In this document: one piece after another, positions 7,924 through 18,163 of the stretch
How the letters are laid out: each line of letters starts with the position of its first letter
Position numbering within the stretch: the first letter of the stretch is position 1
From: Stappia stellulata
GTDB taxonomy: Bacteria; Pseudomonadota; Alphaproteobacteria; Rhizobiales; Stappiaceae
Direction of reading: 5' to 3'
DNA: 64,000 bases
Assembly: GCF_020176715.1 (NCBI RefSeq)
Contig: NZ_JAIVMF010000001.1
Location: 248,001-312,000 of the forward strand
The notes under the pieces: model-generated
What the model was told of the DNA's origin: nothing
The model's database searches: none
Seen by the model: only the letters and a program-made list of their open reading frames with translations
Made by a program: the position numbers and the translations under genes

Positions 7924-9252
7924 CTACTGGTAGATTGCTGGCAGCAGCGTCGTGGAGATCGCCGGAACGAAGGCGATCAACAGAACCACGATCAGCATGC
8001 AAAGGACGAAGGGCACGGCGTAGACGGCGATCTTGAGGATCGATTCACCGGTGAGGCCCGAGACGACAAAGAGGTTCAGTCCAAGGGGCGGCGTGATGAA
8101 CCCGACGCCCAGAGCCGTGATCATCATGATGCAGAACTGGATCTCGTTCATGCCGATGTTGTCGGCGAGCGGCTTGAGGATCGGCGCCAGGATCACGATG
8201 TTCGGCGTTGTCTCCATCACGCAGCCGGCCGCGACCAGGATCAGGATCATCATGATGATCAGAACCGTGGGGTCTTCCGAAATGCCGGTTGCCGCTGCCA
8301 CGAAGCCCTGCGGCACGCCCATGATCGCCAGCGCCTGAGCGAGCGGCAGCGAAAAGGCGATGATCGGCAGGATCACGCCGTTCACCTTGGCCGAACTGAT
8401 CAGCATCGAGGGGAAGTCGGACAGTTTCAGCGTCTTCAGGATGAACCCGAGAATGATCGTCACGATCACCGCCGTGGCGCCGGCTTCCGTCGGCGTCAGA
8501 CGGCCGGAGAAAATCCCGTAGAAGATGATCCCGGGCACGAGAAAGGCATACCAGCCCGACTTGAGTGTGGTTCCCAGACGCGCAGCCCATTCGCCGAATG
8601 TCATCTGACCGCCGCCCTCGAAGGAGTAGATGCGGTTCATCACGATGTTGGTGATCAGGATGGAAAGCAGGATCGCGACGCCCGGAATGACCGCGGCGAG
8701 AAACAGTGTCGACGCCGAGATGCCGAGCACGAGACCGATGATGATATAGGCGATGGACGGCGGGATCAGGATGCCCGTGCAGGCACCGGCCGCGACCAGC
8801 GCGCAGGCATAGGGACGCGGATAGCCGCTTTCCACCAGCCGGGCGATGGTCATGCGCCCGACCGCAGCCGCTCCGGCAGCATCCGAGCCGGAGATCGCGG
8901 CGAACATGCCGCAGACCAGCACCGTCGCGGAGCCGAAGCCGCCCTTGGTCCAGCAGGTCAGCGCCTCGGCGACATCCAGGAACTTGCGACTGAGACCGGT
9001 GCGCACGAGCACGTCGCCGGTGAGGATGAACAGCGGGATCGCGGTCAGCGCGAAGGCGTCGATCCCGTCAAAGAGGGATTCCCCCAAAAGCGAGAGCGGC
9101 AGCGCGCCCGAAAGATAGAGCATGGCGATGGCGGCGGCACCGATCGCGGCCCACACCGGGATCGCAAGCGCGCACATCACGACGAAGATCAGAACCGGCA
9201 GGTAGAAATCCCAGCCAAGCTCGACCGTGTTGAGTTGTTGTTGCCACAGCAT
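7924..9252 (-). CDS. hpsM: TRAP transporter large permease, HpsM-like
   Basis: A 442-residue DctM-type membrane subunit with about twelve helices. Typical DctM features: AIPLFILTGDVLVRTG, SGSDAAGAAAVG, and GILIPPSIAYIIIG; the GSD/IPPS loops belong to the substrate and sodium sites of the family. It gives the channel of a tripartite sodium-driven importer, with HpsL and the binding protein HpsK. The next gene, hpsN, begins 12 bases after the stop. DHPS as substrate is inferred from the operon. Confidence 0.85.
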   Translation of the reverse strand: MLWQQQLNTVELGWDFYLPVLIFVVMCALAIPVWAAIGAAAIAMLYLSGALPLSLLGESLFDGIDAFALTAIPLFILTGDVLVRTGLSRKFLDVAEALTCWTKGGFGSATVLVCGMFAAISGSDAAGAAAVGRMTIARLVESGYPRPYACALVAAGACTGILIPPSIAYIIIGLVLGISASTLFLAAVIPGVAILLSILITNIVMNRIYSFEGGGQMTFGEWAARLGTTLKSGWYAFLVPGIIFYGIFSGRLTPTEAGATAVIVTIILGFILKTLKLSDFPSMLISSAKVNGVILPIIAFSLPLAQALAIMGVPQGFVAAATGISEDPTVLIIMMILILVAAGCVMETTPNIVILAPILKPLADNIGMNEIQFCIMMITALGVGFITPPLGLNLFVVSGLTGESILKIAVYAVPFVLCMLIVVLLIAFVPAISTTLLPAIYQ

Positions 9253-9261
9253 TGCGCGCCC

Positions 9262-9768
9262 TCAATCAAACATCTTGTTGCCTTCGAAGACCGGCGCACC
9301 GGTTCGAAGGGATTGAAGATCGTGGGCGAATGACTGAAGCAGTCGAACGACCATCAGCGAAAAGCCAACCGGCACGGCCATCAGGAACCACACCTTGGAC
9401 ACCCTCAGACCGTCGGTGACGGACCCGAACTTCCAGGACACGAGAACTGTCTCGAACGACCAGTAGAGAGCGACCAGAGCCACCGCGAACATCACCACAT
9501 CGCCGAGGATGTAGATGAAGGCTTTCGCACGCGGCCCGAGATAGTGAAGGATCACATCTATGCGGATATGGGCGCGCTCGCGCACTGCCGAGGCGGCACC
9601 GATCCAGGCGAGGTAGATGAACGAGTAGCGGACGATTTCCTCGCCCCAGATCGACGAATAGGCAAAGACCTCCCGCCGAACGACCTCGATGGCCATCGTC
9701 AGCACGAGCATGACGTAGAAGCCGAGAAGCGCCCACCGCTCCGCGTTTGCATTCAGGGTTTTCAACAT
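9262..9768 (-). CDS. hpsL: TRAP transporter small permease, HpsL-like
   Basis: A 168-residue DctQ-type subunit with four helices; the family segment WGEEIVRYSFIYLAWIGAASAVRE is followed by the usual HIRIDV. It scaffolds the large permease. Its stop lies 9 bases before the hpsM start. I chose ATG 9768 (MLKTLNANAERW), which puts the first helix at the normal distance; a TTG at 9795 would add nine poorly conserved residues. Confidence 0.82.
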   Translation of the reverse strand: MLKTLNANAERWALLGFYVMLVLTMAIEVVRREVFAYSSIWGEEIVRYSFIYLAWIGAASAVRERAHIRIDVILHYLGPRAKAFIYILGDVVMFAVALVALYWSFETVLVSWKFGSVTDGLRVSKVWFLMAVPVGFSLMVVRLLQSFAHDLQSLRTGAPVFEGNKMFD

Positions 9769-9844
9769 GGTCGCTGCACCCGGTTTCAGGCACAAAGGTG
9801 CCGTTGGCGGACAGGGTCCGCAGGCGATGTGCGTCTGGAGCTGG

Positions 9845-9870
9845 GGCCGGCGCCGGAAACGGCGCCGGCC
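9845..9870 (-). other. Intercistronic hairpin between hpsK and hpsL
   Basis: GGCCGGCGCC (9845-9854) and its exact complement GGCGCCGGCC (9861-9870) make a 10-bp GC stem with a 6-base loop in the 117-base gap between the binding-protein gene and the permease genes. There is no T-run. Such hairpins usually protect the upstream binding-protein mRNA or reduce transcription of the membrane genes. Confidence 0.65.
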
Positions 9871-9885
9871 GGATCATCCACGCCC

Positions 9886-11028
9886 TCAGGCGTCGTGGAC
9901 GTAGTAGCGACCCATGGTGCCGGCCGCCTCGTCGAACTTCGCGAAGGTGTCCATCGAACCGGCGAGATCGGCCTTGAATCCGTCCCACTCGCTGCGCTGG
10001 TAGCCGCCGGCCTCCTTCCACTCGGCGAGCTGGTCGTCGCTGAGCGCATGGAACTCGACACCGGACTTGCGAAGTTCCGCCATCGCGTAGTTGCGGGCAG
10101 CGGGAACCTTGGCGAGGTTCTGCTGCGCGGTGATCTCGGAGGCAAACTCGATGCCTTCCTGAACGTCGGCCGGCAGGCTGTTGAACCACTCGAGATTGCA
10201 CGAGTAGATCTGGCTGTCGGGCACCGCCTGGGTGAAGGTCACATGGCTCAGGATGTCCTTGAAGCCGAAGACGTAGAGCGCGCCGACGGACGGATCGAGC
10301 GCATCCGCAACGCCCTGCTTGATCGCCGAGGGCGTTTCACCCCAGGCAACCGGCGTCGGGTTGGCGCCGACAAGGCGGTAGTACTGCTGCAGCATCTCGG
10401 AGCCCGGCACGCGGAACTTCACGCCCGACAGGTCACCCGGCGTCATCACCACATTGCCGCCCTTGCGCACGGCGACGACGCGCGGATCGATCACCACATA
10501 AAAGAGCGGCTTGAAGCCCTTGGCCTCGACCTTGGGATGCACCTGATCCTTCCAGGCTTTCGAGTTCACGAGGTTCACGAACCGCTGGTTGGATCCGCAG
10601 AAATAGGGAAGATTGATCAGATCGGCGGCCGGCGCGAAGGGCGCGAAATTCGAGATCGAATGCTGCGCGGCCTGAATGGTGCCGCCCTGCACCTTCTGGA
10701 CAAGCGCGCCACCGGCACCGAGCTGACCGCCCGGCGCGAGCTTCACATAGACCTTGCCGTTGGTGGCGTTCTGGATGTTTTCCTTCAGGTCGAGCTGCAG
10801 GATCGGATAGCTGCGCGACGCGCCAAGCACATAGGCCGTGGCGATGGTCATGACGTGCTCGGCCGCGGCCTCGCGCTCCCGCTCTTCCTTGGCGGTCTGG
10901 GCGGCAGCCTCCGACGACCACAGCATGCCACCTGCGCCGGCGACGATCGCGGCGGTAAAGGCGCCAGCGCTGGTCAGCTTGAGAAAATTCCGGCGCTCGG
11001 CCGATTGAATCGTGTCGTCTGCAGTCAT
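9886..11028 (-). CDS. hpsK: TRAP substrate-binding protein, HpsK-like, Tat-exported
   Basis: A 380-residue DctP-family periplasmic binding protein. It starts with a twin-arginine signal: R12-R13-N-F-L-K (RRNFLK), a hydrophobic stretch (LTSAGAFTAAIVAGAGG) and an AAAQ-type cleavage region. The body shows DctP features such as KVYVKLAPGGQLGAGGALVQ and GVKFRVPGSEMLQQ. In this operon the ligand is expected to be DHPS (inference). It is separated from hpsL by a strong hairpin, as expected if the binding protein is made in excess. Start ATG 11028 is preceded by GGGAGGAAAGC. Confidence 0.85.
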   Translation of the reverse strand: MTADDTIQSAERRNFLKLTSAGAFTAAIVAGAGGMLWSSEAAAQTAKEEREREAAAEHVMTIATAYVLGASRSYPILQLDLKENIQNATNGKVYVKLAPGGQLGAGGALVQKVQGGTIQAAQHSISNFAPFAPAADLINLPYFCGSNQRFVNLVNSKAWKDQVHPKVEAKGFKPLFYVVIDPRVVAVRKGGNVVMTPGDLSGVKFRVPGSEMLQQYYRLVGANPTPVAWGETPSAIKQGVADALDPSVGALYVFGFKDILSHVTFTQAVPDSQIYSCNLEWFNSLPADVQEGIEFASEITAQQNLAKVPAARNYAMAELRKSGVEFHALSDDQLAEWKEAGGYQRSEWDGFKADLAGSMDTFAKFDEAAGTMGRYYVHDA

Positions 11029-11063
11029 GTGCTTTCCTCCCAGTCAGCAACCTTGAAGAATTG

Positions 11064-11240
11064 TTATTTTTGATACTCGCGCTTTTCAGCCTGAAGCACG
11101 GCGACAACGAAACAAACCGTTGCGACAACCAGAAGGGCCAACTCGCCGAGATTTCCCAGCGGCGACACCCATCCGGCGGATGCGAACAACACATTCGCGA
11201 AAAATATGGCGAACGAAATCGCGGCCAATATCAAAAACAT
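11064..11240 (-). CDS. Small two-helix membrane protein, first gene of the DHPS operon
   Basis: A 58-residue protein, MFLILAAISFAIFFANVLF and onward, with two predicted membrane helices (about residues 2-22 and 30-49) and a charged tail AEKREYQK. A strong GGGAGG site precedes the ATG at 11240, and the gene ends 35 bases before hpsK starts. I know no function. As the first gene after the LacI-type operator it is made together with the TRAP transporter and may be a small accessory subunit. A longer frame upstream would cross the operator and the divergent regulator, so it is unlikely. Confidence 0.7.
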   Translation of the reverse strand: MFLILAAISFAIFFANVLFASAGWVSPLGNLGELALLVVATVCFVVAVLQAEKREYQK

Positions 11241-11281
11241 CGAGACCTCCCTTCGGCGTCCTCCAACGCCGATGCCCCATT

Positions 11282-11295
11282 TGTAAGCGCTTACA
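11282..11295. promoter_or_regulatory. LacI-family operator between the DHPS operon and its regulator
   Basis: TGTAAGCGCTTACA is a perfect 14-bp palindrome with the central CG step typical of LacI/PurR/CcpA-family sites. It lies 42 bases before the first gene of the minus-strand operon and about 97 before the LacI gene, so one site could control both. Binding by the adjacent LacI protein is inferred. Confidence 0.75.
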
Positions 11296-11391
11296 TTTAG
11301 AATTGCAAGCTTTTCCACCCATGGAATTGCGCCGTTTGCGGATTTGGCAAAACCCAGTATATCTGGACCCAAACAGGGGTCCTTGCCGACG

Positions 11392-12444
11392 ATGGAGCTG
11401 AAACCGCCAAAGTCCGATCTGCCGACGTTGGAAGATGTCGCCAGGGCCGCCGGCGTATCCACCGCCACCGTCTCGCGCAGCCTGAACTCACCGGATCAGG
11501 TTTCCGAACGCACGCGCCAGCGCGTGATGGCAACCGTTCGCGCGCTGCGCTATTCGCCGAACTTCGGCGCCCGCGCGCTTGCCGCCAAGCGCACCAACAC
11601 GTATGGCGCGGTTATCCCGACGATGGAAAACGCCATTTTCGCGCGCGGCCTCGAGGCATTTCAGAAGGTTCTGGTCGCCAATGGCGCGACCATGCTGGTG
11701 GCAAGCTCGTCCTACGATCCGGCAATCGAGGAAGACCAGATCCGCACCATGATCGCCCGCGGCGCGGACGGCATCCTGCTGATCGGCGCCGAGCGCGACC
11801 CGGAGATCTACGACTTCCTCAAGGAACGGCATATCCCGGTGGTGATCGCCTGGTCCGGGACGGGTGTCTCCGCCCTCTCCTGCGTCGGCTTCGACAACCA
11901 GGCCGCCGCCCGCGAGCTGGCCGCCAGGGCCATCGGGCTCGGGCACCGGCGGATCGCATTCATCTCCGCCTATACCGAAAACAACGACCGCGCCCGCGAC
12001 CGTGTGGCGGGTGCGCGGGCCGCGCTCGAGGCGGCCGGGCTCGACCCGTCGGCCATGCCGGTACTGGAAACGAAATACTCCATCCAGTGCGGACGCGACG
12101 CCTTCGTCGAGCTGATGCGGGAGAGCCCCCGCCCGACGCTGGTGATGTGCGGCAATGACGTGCTGGCCGCCGGCGCGATGCGCGCGGCGCATGAGCTTGG
12201 CCTGAAGGTTCCGGCCGACGTCTCGATCACCGGGTTCGACGATATCGAACTGGCGACGGTCATCCAGCCGGCGCTGACCACGGTGCATGTGCCGCACCGC
12301 CAGATGGGCGGGCTTGCCGCCGAAGTGCTGCTGGCGCAGGTCCGGGACAATTCTGCGGCCCAGCAAGTCAATCTGGAAACCTATATCGTCGAGCGCGCGT
12401 CCCTCGCCGCGCCCGGCTTTCAGCCGACCGTGGCCGCGGAATAA
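11392..12444 (+). CDS. LacI-family transcriptional regulator, probable DHPS-operon repressor
   Basis: A 350-residue LacI/GalR protein. The helix-turn-helix is at the N-terminus (LPTLEDVARAAGVSTATVSR, then a hinge with YSPNFGARALAAK), followed by a periplasmic-binding-protein-like ligand domain with the usual GFDDIELATVIQPALTTV near the end. It is divergent from the sulfonate operon and faces a perfect LacI palindrome. Some DHPS degraders are controlled by other regulator families, so this looks like a different regulatory wiring. Start ATG 11392 is chosen because the DNA-binding domain begins normally there; TTG 11344 is also in frame. Confidence 0.85.
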   Translation: MELKPPKSDLPTLEDVARAAGVSTATVSRSLNSPDQVSERTRQRVMATVRALRYSPNFGARALAAKRTNTYGAVIPTMENAIFARGLEAFQKVLVANGATMLVASSSYDPAIEEDQIRTMIARGADGILLIGAERDPEIYDFLKERHIPVVIAWSGTGVSALSCVGFDNQAAARELAARAIGLGHRRIAFISAYTENNDRARDRVAGARAALEAAGLDPSAMPVLETKYSIQCGRDAFVELMRESPRPTLVMCGNDVLAAGAMRAAHELGLKVPADVSITGFDDIELATVIQPALTTVHVPHRQMGGLAAEVLLAQVRDNSAAQQVNLETYIVERASLAAPGFQPTVAAE

Positions 12445-12466
12445 CGCGGACGCGGCTTCGACCTGT

Positions 12467-13452
12467 TCAGCCGGCCAGGTGACAGGCCGCCTCGTGATCG
12501 CCGGACAGGACCCGCAGGCGCGGATCGTCGGTGCGGCAGACCGCTTCGGCAATGGGGCAGCGCGGATTGAAGTGGCACCCCGGCGGCGGCGCGAGCGGCG
12601 ACGGAATTTCCCCGAGGATCGGCTTGAAGTGAACGAGTTCATCCTCTTCCACGCGCAGTTTGGGAACGCTCTCCATCAAGCCTTGCGTATAGGGATGCTT
12701 GGGATTGGCGTAGATCTCGCGGGTCTTTCCCGATTCCACAATCCGGCCCAGATACATGATCGCCACGTCGTCGGAAACATGCCGCACGACCGACAGGTCA
12801 TGCGAGATGAACACCAGCGTGATCGCCATCTCCCGCCGCAGTTTCAGGAACAGATTGACGATCTGCGCCTGGATCGACACATCGAGCGAGGCGACCGGCT
12901 CGTCGCAGACCAGAACGTCCGGCTGCATGGCAAGGGCGCGGGCGATCGCGATCCGCTGGCGCTGACCGCCCGAAAACTGATGCGGAAACCGGTCGACGAA
13001 GGAGCCGTCGAGACCGGCGCGTTCCAGATAATCGGCGACATAGGCCTTGGCATCGGCCTTTGTGGTCAGCCCGTGGGCAATCGGCCCTTCGGCGATGATA
13101 TCGCCGACCCGCATGCGGGGATCGAGCGAGGCGAAGGGATCCTGGAAGATCGTCTGGATGCGGGTCCCCGCCTTCTTGCCGTCCTTCATCACCGGTTCGC
13201 CGTCGAGACGCACCTCGCCCGAAGTCGGCTCCATGATCCCGGCGATCATCCGTCCAAGCGTCGACTTTCCGCACCCGGATTCCCCGACCAGCCCGAGCGT
13301 CTTGCCGCGTTCAACGCGAAGCGTCACGCCGTCCACGGCCCGCACGGGGCGCATGTCGACCTTGGCGCCGAGCTTCGCGACGATCTTGTCGGTCAGCGTG
13401 ACGCGCGGCGCGAACCGCTTGTAGACATCCTCGATGGTGATGAAGGCATCGC

Positions 13453-13456
<4 letters not shown>
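12467..13456 (-). CDS. Dipeptide/oligopeptide ABC transporter ATPase (DppF-like)
   Basis: A 329-residue ATPase of the DppF/OppF group: Walker A GESGCGKST, signature FSGGQRQRIAIARAL, Walker B VLVCDEPVASLD, and the C-terminal oligopeptide-transporter extension PLAPPPGCHFNPRCP with its conserved cysteines. It drives uptake by the five-gene system encoded here. ATG 13456 overlaps the preceding gene's stop by four bases. It ends 22 bases from the convergent lacI gene with no clear terminator between them. Confidence 0.88.
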
Positions 13457-14450
<994 letters not shown>

Positions 14451-14454
<4 letters not shown>

Positions 14455-15335
14455 CGGTTCAGCCTCGGGTTCAGGATGTCGCGGACATGATCCCCGACAA
14501 GGTTGATGGCAACGATCAGGATGATCAGGGCGATCCCCGGATAGACCGAGATCCAGTAGCGGCCGGACATCATGTATTTCACGCCGTTGGAGATCAGCAT
14601 GCCGAGCGAGGGCTCGGTGACGGGAAGCCCGAGCCCGAGAAACGACAGCGTCGATTCAAGCGCGATGGCATAGGCGACCTGCACCGTCGCGACGACGATC
14701 AGCGCGGGCATGGCGTTCGGCAGGATGTGGCGGAACACGATGCGCGTGTTGGAGAGCGGTGTGGCACGCGCCGCCTCGATGTAGTCCTTGGAGCGTTCCG
14801 CCGAGGCGGCACCGAAGGCCGTGCGCGCGAAATAGGCGTATTGGGCAGCGACAAGTGCTGCGATCAGCTGCGCCTTGCCCTGTCCGAGTGCTGCGACCAG
14901 CACCAGCGCAAGCAGGATCGGCGGGAACGACAGCTGAAGGTCGATGATGCGCATCAGCACGGTCTCGAACCAGCCGCGATGATAGGCGGCCAGAATGCCG
15001 ATGGTCGTTCCGATGACCAGGCCGACGGCGCCGGCGAAGATGCCGATCTGGATCGACACGCCGAGACCGTAGAGGATCGCCGACAGCAGATCGCGCCCCT
15101 GCGCGTCGGTGCCGAGCCAATGGACATATCCGCCCGATCCGACCCAGCCGGGCGGACGCCGCGCATCGCGAAGCGACAGGCCCGACAGGTCGTAAGGGTC
15201 CTGCGGCGCGATGAAGGGCGCAAAAAGGGCCAGCAGCAAGATGATGCCGACGACCACCAGCGCTGCGAGCGCAATTCGGTCCTCGCGAAAGCGGACCCAG
15301 AGGTTGCGCCAGGGGGAAACGGCTTTATCGGTCAT
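14451..15335 (-). CDS. Dipeptide/oligopeptide ABC transporter permease (DppC-like)
   Basis: A 294-residue inner-membrane permease with six helices. It has the DppC N-terminal pattern (WRNLWVRFREDRIALAALVVVGIILLLALFAPFIAP region), HWLGTDAQGRDLLSAILYGLGVS, and the EAA loop EAARATPLSNTRIVFRHILPN. ATG 15335 overlaps the stop of the preceding permease by four bases. The frame stays open upstream and would fuse it to the antisense of dppB, but the conserved start is clear. Confidence 0.87.
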
Positions 15336-16306
15336 TCGGCTCTGCCCCGCCGCAGGCGCGGATCGAGCAGCGCATAGGCGATGTCGACGCACAGGTTGAT
15401 GGTGACGAAGAGCCCCGCCGTGAGGATGAGATAGGCGACCATCACCGGGCGGTCGAGGTTCTTGATGGAATCGATGATCAGCTTGCCGACGCCCGGCCAG
15501 GAGAAAATCGTCTCGGTGACCACGGCGAAGGCGAGCGTCGAGGCCAGTTCCAGCCCGAAGACCGTGACGATCGGGATGGAAATCAGCTTCAGCACATGCC
15601 GCGACAGGATCGTCATTTCCGAAAGGCCGGCGGCGCGGGCGAATTTCACCGTGTCGGAGAGCATCACCTCCCGCGTGCCGGCACGGGCCAGACGCACCAT
15701 GATGGCAAGCTTGAACAGCGCCAGATTGATCGCCGGCAGGACGAGATGCGACCAGCCGTTCAGCGTCAGCACGCTCCACTCGATCCCCAGAAACTCCACC
15801 GTTTCGCCGCGTCCGCCCGACGGCAGCCAGCCAAGCGAGACGGCAAAGGTGAGAATGAGGATCAGCCCGACCCAGAAGGTGGGCACGGAGAACCCGAGGA
15901 TCGAAATCGCCATGATCGCGCGCGCCGCAAAGCCATGCGGCTTGTAGCCGGCGTAGATGCCGAGCGGCACGCCGATCAGCGTCGCGCCGAGAACGGCGGT
16001 GAGCACGAGTTCGAGCGTCGCCGGGAGGCGGTTGCCGATCAGGCTGAGCACAGGCTCGTTGTAGATGTAGGACAGCCCCAGATCGCCCTTGAGCAGATTG
16101 GAGATGAACAGGAAATATTGCTCGACCAGGGACTTGTCGAGACCGAAGCGGGCGATCGTGCGCTCCCGCACGTCCTGGGTCGCCTCCGGCGGTATCAATA
16201 CATCGAGCGGGTTGCCGATGGCATAGACGCCGGCGAAGACGATCACCGACATCGCCGCCATGATGACGACCCCTTGGAGCAGGCGTTTCAGAAGAAAGCT
16301 CGACAT
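15332..16306 (-). CDS. Dipeptide/oligopeptide ABC transporter permease (DppB-like)
   Basis: A 324-residue permease beginning MSSFLLKRLLQGVVIMAAMS, as DppB proteins do, with a periplasmic ARFGLDKSLVEQY segment, several helices and the EAA loop near FARAAGLSEMTILSRHVLKLI. It forms the channel together with the DppC-like subunit. It is separated from the binding-protein gene by 99 bases that hold a long GC palindrome. Confidence 0.87.
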   Translation of the reverse strand: MSSFLLKRLLQGVVIMAAMSVIVFAGVYAIGNPLDVLIPPEATQDVRERTIARFGLDKSLVEQYFLFISNLLKGDLGLSYIYNEPVLSLIGNRLPATLELVLTAVLGATLIGVPLGIYAGYKPHGFAARAIMAISILGFSVPTFWVGLILILTFAVSLGWLPSGGRGETVEFLGIEWSVLTLNGWSHLVLPAINLALFKLAIMVRLARAGTREVMLSDTVKFARAAGLSEMTILSRHVLKLISIPIVTVFGLELASTLAFAVVTETIFSWPGVGKLIIDSIKNLDRPVMVAYLILTAGLFVTINLCVDIAYALLDPRLRRGRAE

Positions 16307-16362
16307 TTCGGTCCAGTCTCGGGTCGTGCCAGACGATGAAGGTGATGACGGACGAATGGAGA

Positions 16363-16390
16363 GGCGGCCGCAGCACGTGCCGCGACCGCC
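16363..16390 (-). other. Intercistronic palindrome between the ABC binding-protein and permease genes
   Basis: A 28-base imperfect palindrome (26 of 28 positions pair with the opposite arm), centred on CACGTG with arms starting GGCGGCCGCAG. It lies between the binding-protein gene and dppB, the same location as the hairpins in the three TRAP operons of this window. No T-run follows. Confidence 0.5.
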
Positions 16391-16405
16391 CGTTATGCCA
16401 ACGGC

Positions 16406-17989
16406 TTACTTCGCCGGCTTGATGTAATAGGCAAGGGTTTCCTCGTCGGCGCGCGGGGTGACGACGACCTTGTCCTTGTCACCGGCCCACACCGACTGCA
16501 GAACGACGATGGAGATGTAGGCACGGTCGGCCATCGTCTTTTCCATCGCTTCCTCGAAGAGCGCCTTGCGCTTGTCGGCGTCGAGTTCCTGCGCACCGGC
16601 CTGGAGAAGGCGGTCGACCTCATCGTTCTTGTATTCGATGCGGTTGAACGCCCCCATCTTCACCTCGTCGTTCGGCGAATGGGCCAGCGAGCCGAGCGTG
16701 TAGGAAGCCTCGCCGGTGAGCGTGCCCCAGCCGTTCATGAAGACCGAGTATTCCTTGCGCGCCTGCGTGGGGAAGTAGACGGTCTTGGAGATGGCATTGA
16801 CGTTGGTGTCGATGCCGATCTGGGCGAACATCTGGCCAAGCCCCTCGCAGATTGCGCCATCGCCCGGCAGACGGTCGTTGGTGCAATAGAGGTCGATCTG
16901 GAACCCGTCCGGATACCCGGCCTCCGCCAGCAGCGCCTTCGCCTTGTCGACGTCGTATTCCGGGGTCGGAATGTCGTCGGAATAGCCGAAGAAGCCTTCC
17001 GGCATCATCTGGTTGGCCGGCTTGCCGAGACCTTCAAGAACGATCTCGACCATGGTTTCGCGGTCGATCGCCAGATCGATGGCCTCACGCACGCGCGGAT
17101 CCCGCAGCGGGTTTTCCGCAAGCGCGCTGCCGTCCTTGGCCCGCACCTTCGGCGTTTCCTCGCGCTGATCGAGCTGCAGGTTCATCACATAGACGGAATC
17201 ACCGATGAAGGTCGCGATATTGGGATCGGAATCCAGCGCCAGATAGTCGGCGGAGGAGACGTAGTTGATCACGTCGACATCGCCGGCCTTGAGCGCGGCA
17301 AGACGCGATGCATCATCGGAGATCTCCTTGCGCACCACCGTCTCCCAGGGAGCCGGGCCGCGCCAGTAGTCGTCGAACCGCTCAAGCACGAGATCGCCCT
17401 TCGGCGACCAGGACGCATATTTGAACGGGCCGGTTCCGATTGCCGCCTTGCCGGAGTTGAAGCCTTCCGCCGAGGTCTCGGAGGTGGAGTAGTCCTTCGC
17501 CGCATCGGCGGAGACGATGAACAGGCGCACGAAGTCATACGGCAGGGTCGCCGCCGGACCATTGGTGTGAATGTTCAGCGTGTGGTCGTCGACGATCTCG
17601 ACCTCGCTGACCCGGCGGACATAGATCTCCGTCGTGGTCGGGCCGGTAACGCTCGGGATGCGCTCGATCGAGAACTTCACATCCTCGGCGGTAAAATCGG
17701 AACCGTCGTGGAATTTCACGCCTTCGCGCAGCTTGAACTCCCAGGTGTCCTCATCGACCGGCTTCCAGGAGACGGCAAGACCCGGCTCCAGCTGCAGGTC
17801 ATCCCCGGTCCACACCAGCGGATCGAAGATGTGCTTCACCGCATCGGCCTGGGATCCCAGCGCGGAATAATGCGGGTCCATCGATTCGGGTCCGCCGCGC
17901 ACGCCGACGGTCAGGTCCGCGGCGCTCACCGTTGTCGCGACCGCAGACAGGGCCACGGCAAAGGCAAAGGCTTTCGAGTGTCGTTTCAT
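16406..17989 (-). CDS. ABC transporter substrate-binding protein (SBP_bac_5, DppA-like)
   Basis: A 527-residue periplasmic binding protein of the peptide/nickel class. It has a Sec signal peptide (MKRHSKAFAFAVALSAVATT, cleaved around VSA-AD), then GVRGGPESMDPHYS and the family motif TWEFKLREGVKFHDGSDFTAEDVKFS. Ligands of this family range from peptides to opines, sugars and glutathione. Here the divergent MarR operon with creatininase-family and M20 enzymes suggests an amide- or peptide-like compound. It is the first gene of its operon. Confidence 0.88.
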   Translation of the reverse strand: MKRHSKAFAFAVALSAVATTVSAADLTVGVRGGPESMDPHYSALGSQADAVKHIFDPLVWTGDDLQLEPGLAVSWKPVDEDTWEFKLREGVKFHDGSDFTAEDVKFSIERIPSVTGPTTTEIYVRRVSEVEIVDDHTLNIHTNGPAATLPYDFVRLFIVSADAAKDYSTSETSAEGFNSGKAAIGTGPFKYASWSPKGDLVLERFDDYWRGPAPWETVVRKEISDDASRLAALKAGDVDVINYVSSADYLALDSDPNIATFIGDSVYVMNLQLDQREETPKVRAKDGSALAENPLRDPRVREAIDLAIDRETMVEIVLEGLGKPANQMMPEGFFGYSDDIPTPEYDVDKAKALLAEAGYPDGFQIDLYCTNDRLPGDGAICEGLGQMFAQIGIDTNVNAISKTVYFPTQARKEYSVFMNGWGTLTGEASYTLGSLAHSPNDEVKMGAFNRIEYKNDEVDRLLQAGAQELDADKRKALFEEAMEKTMADRAYISIVVLQSVWAGDKDKVVVTPRADEETLAYYIKPAK

Positions 17990-18065
17990 GGCTTAGTTGC
18001 TCCTCTCCCCTCATGCGGCAAGCGACCGTGCCGCCGCCGTGAGTTCAACAGATTCCATCTGGATT

Positions 18066-18096
18066 AGTTCCTATTTGTATATTTCCAAATGGAACT
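18066..18096. promoter_or_regulatory. Palindromic operator candidate between the ABC operon and the MarR gene
   Basis: AGTTCC (18066-18071) and GGAACT (18091-18096) are inverted, with a nested ATTTG/CAAAT pair (18073-18077, 18086-18090). The whole 31-base element is AT-rich in a GC-rich surrounding and sits in the divergent region. It is a good candidate for MarR binding controlling both directions. Confidence 0.55.
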
Positions 18097-18163
18097 TGTT
18101 TATCTCAGAATGATGGGCCACTCTGGTGCCGTCAAGTCGATTTTGAAGGCAGAGATTTTCGGC

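Noticed and set aside
6571-9333. A 920-codon open frame on the plus strand
   Set aside because: It is antisense to hpsN and hpsM, both with complete families and motifs. It is rich in Arg, Asp, Gly and His, as expected for the complement of a GC-rich gene, and matches no fold.
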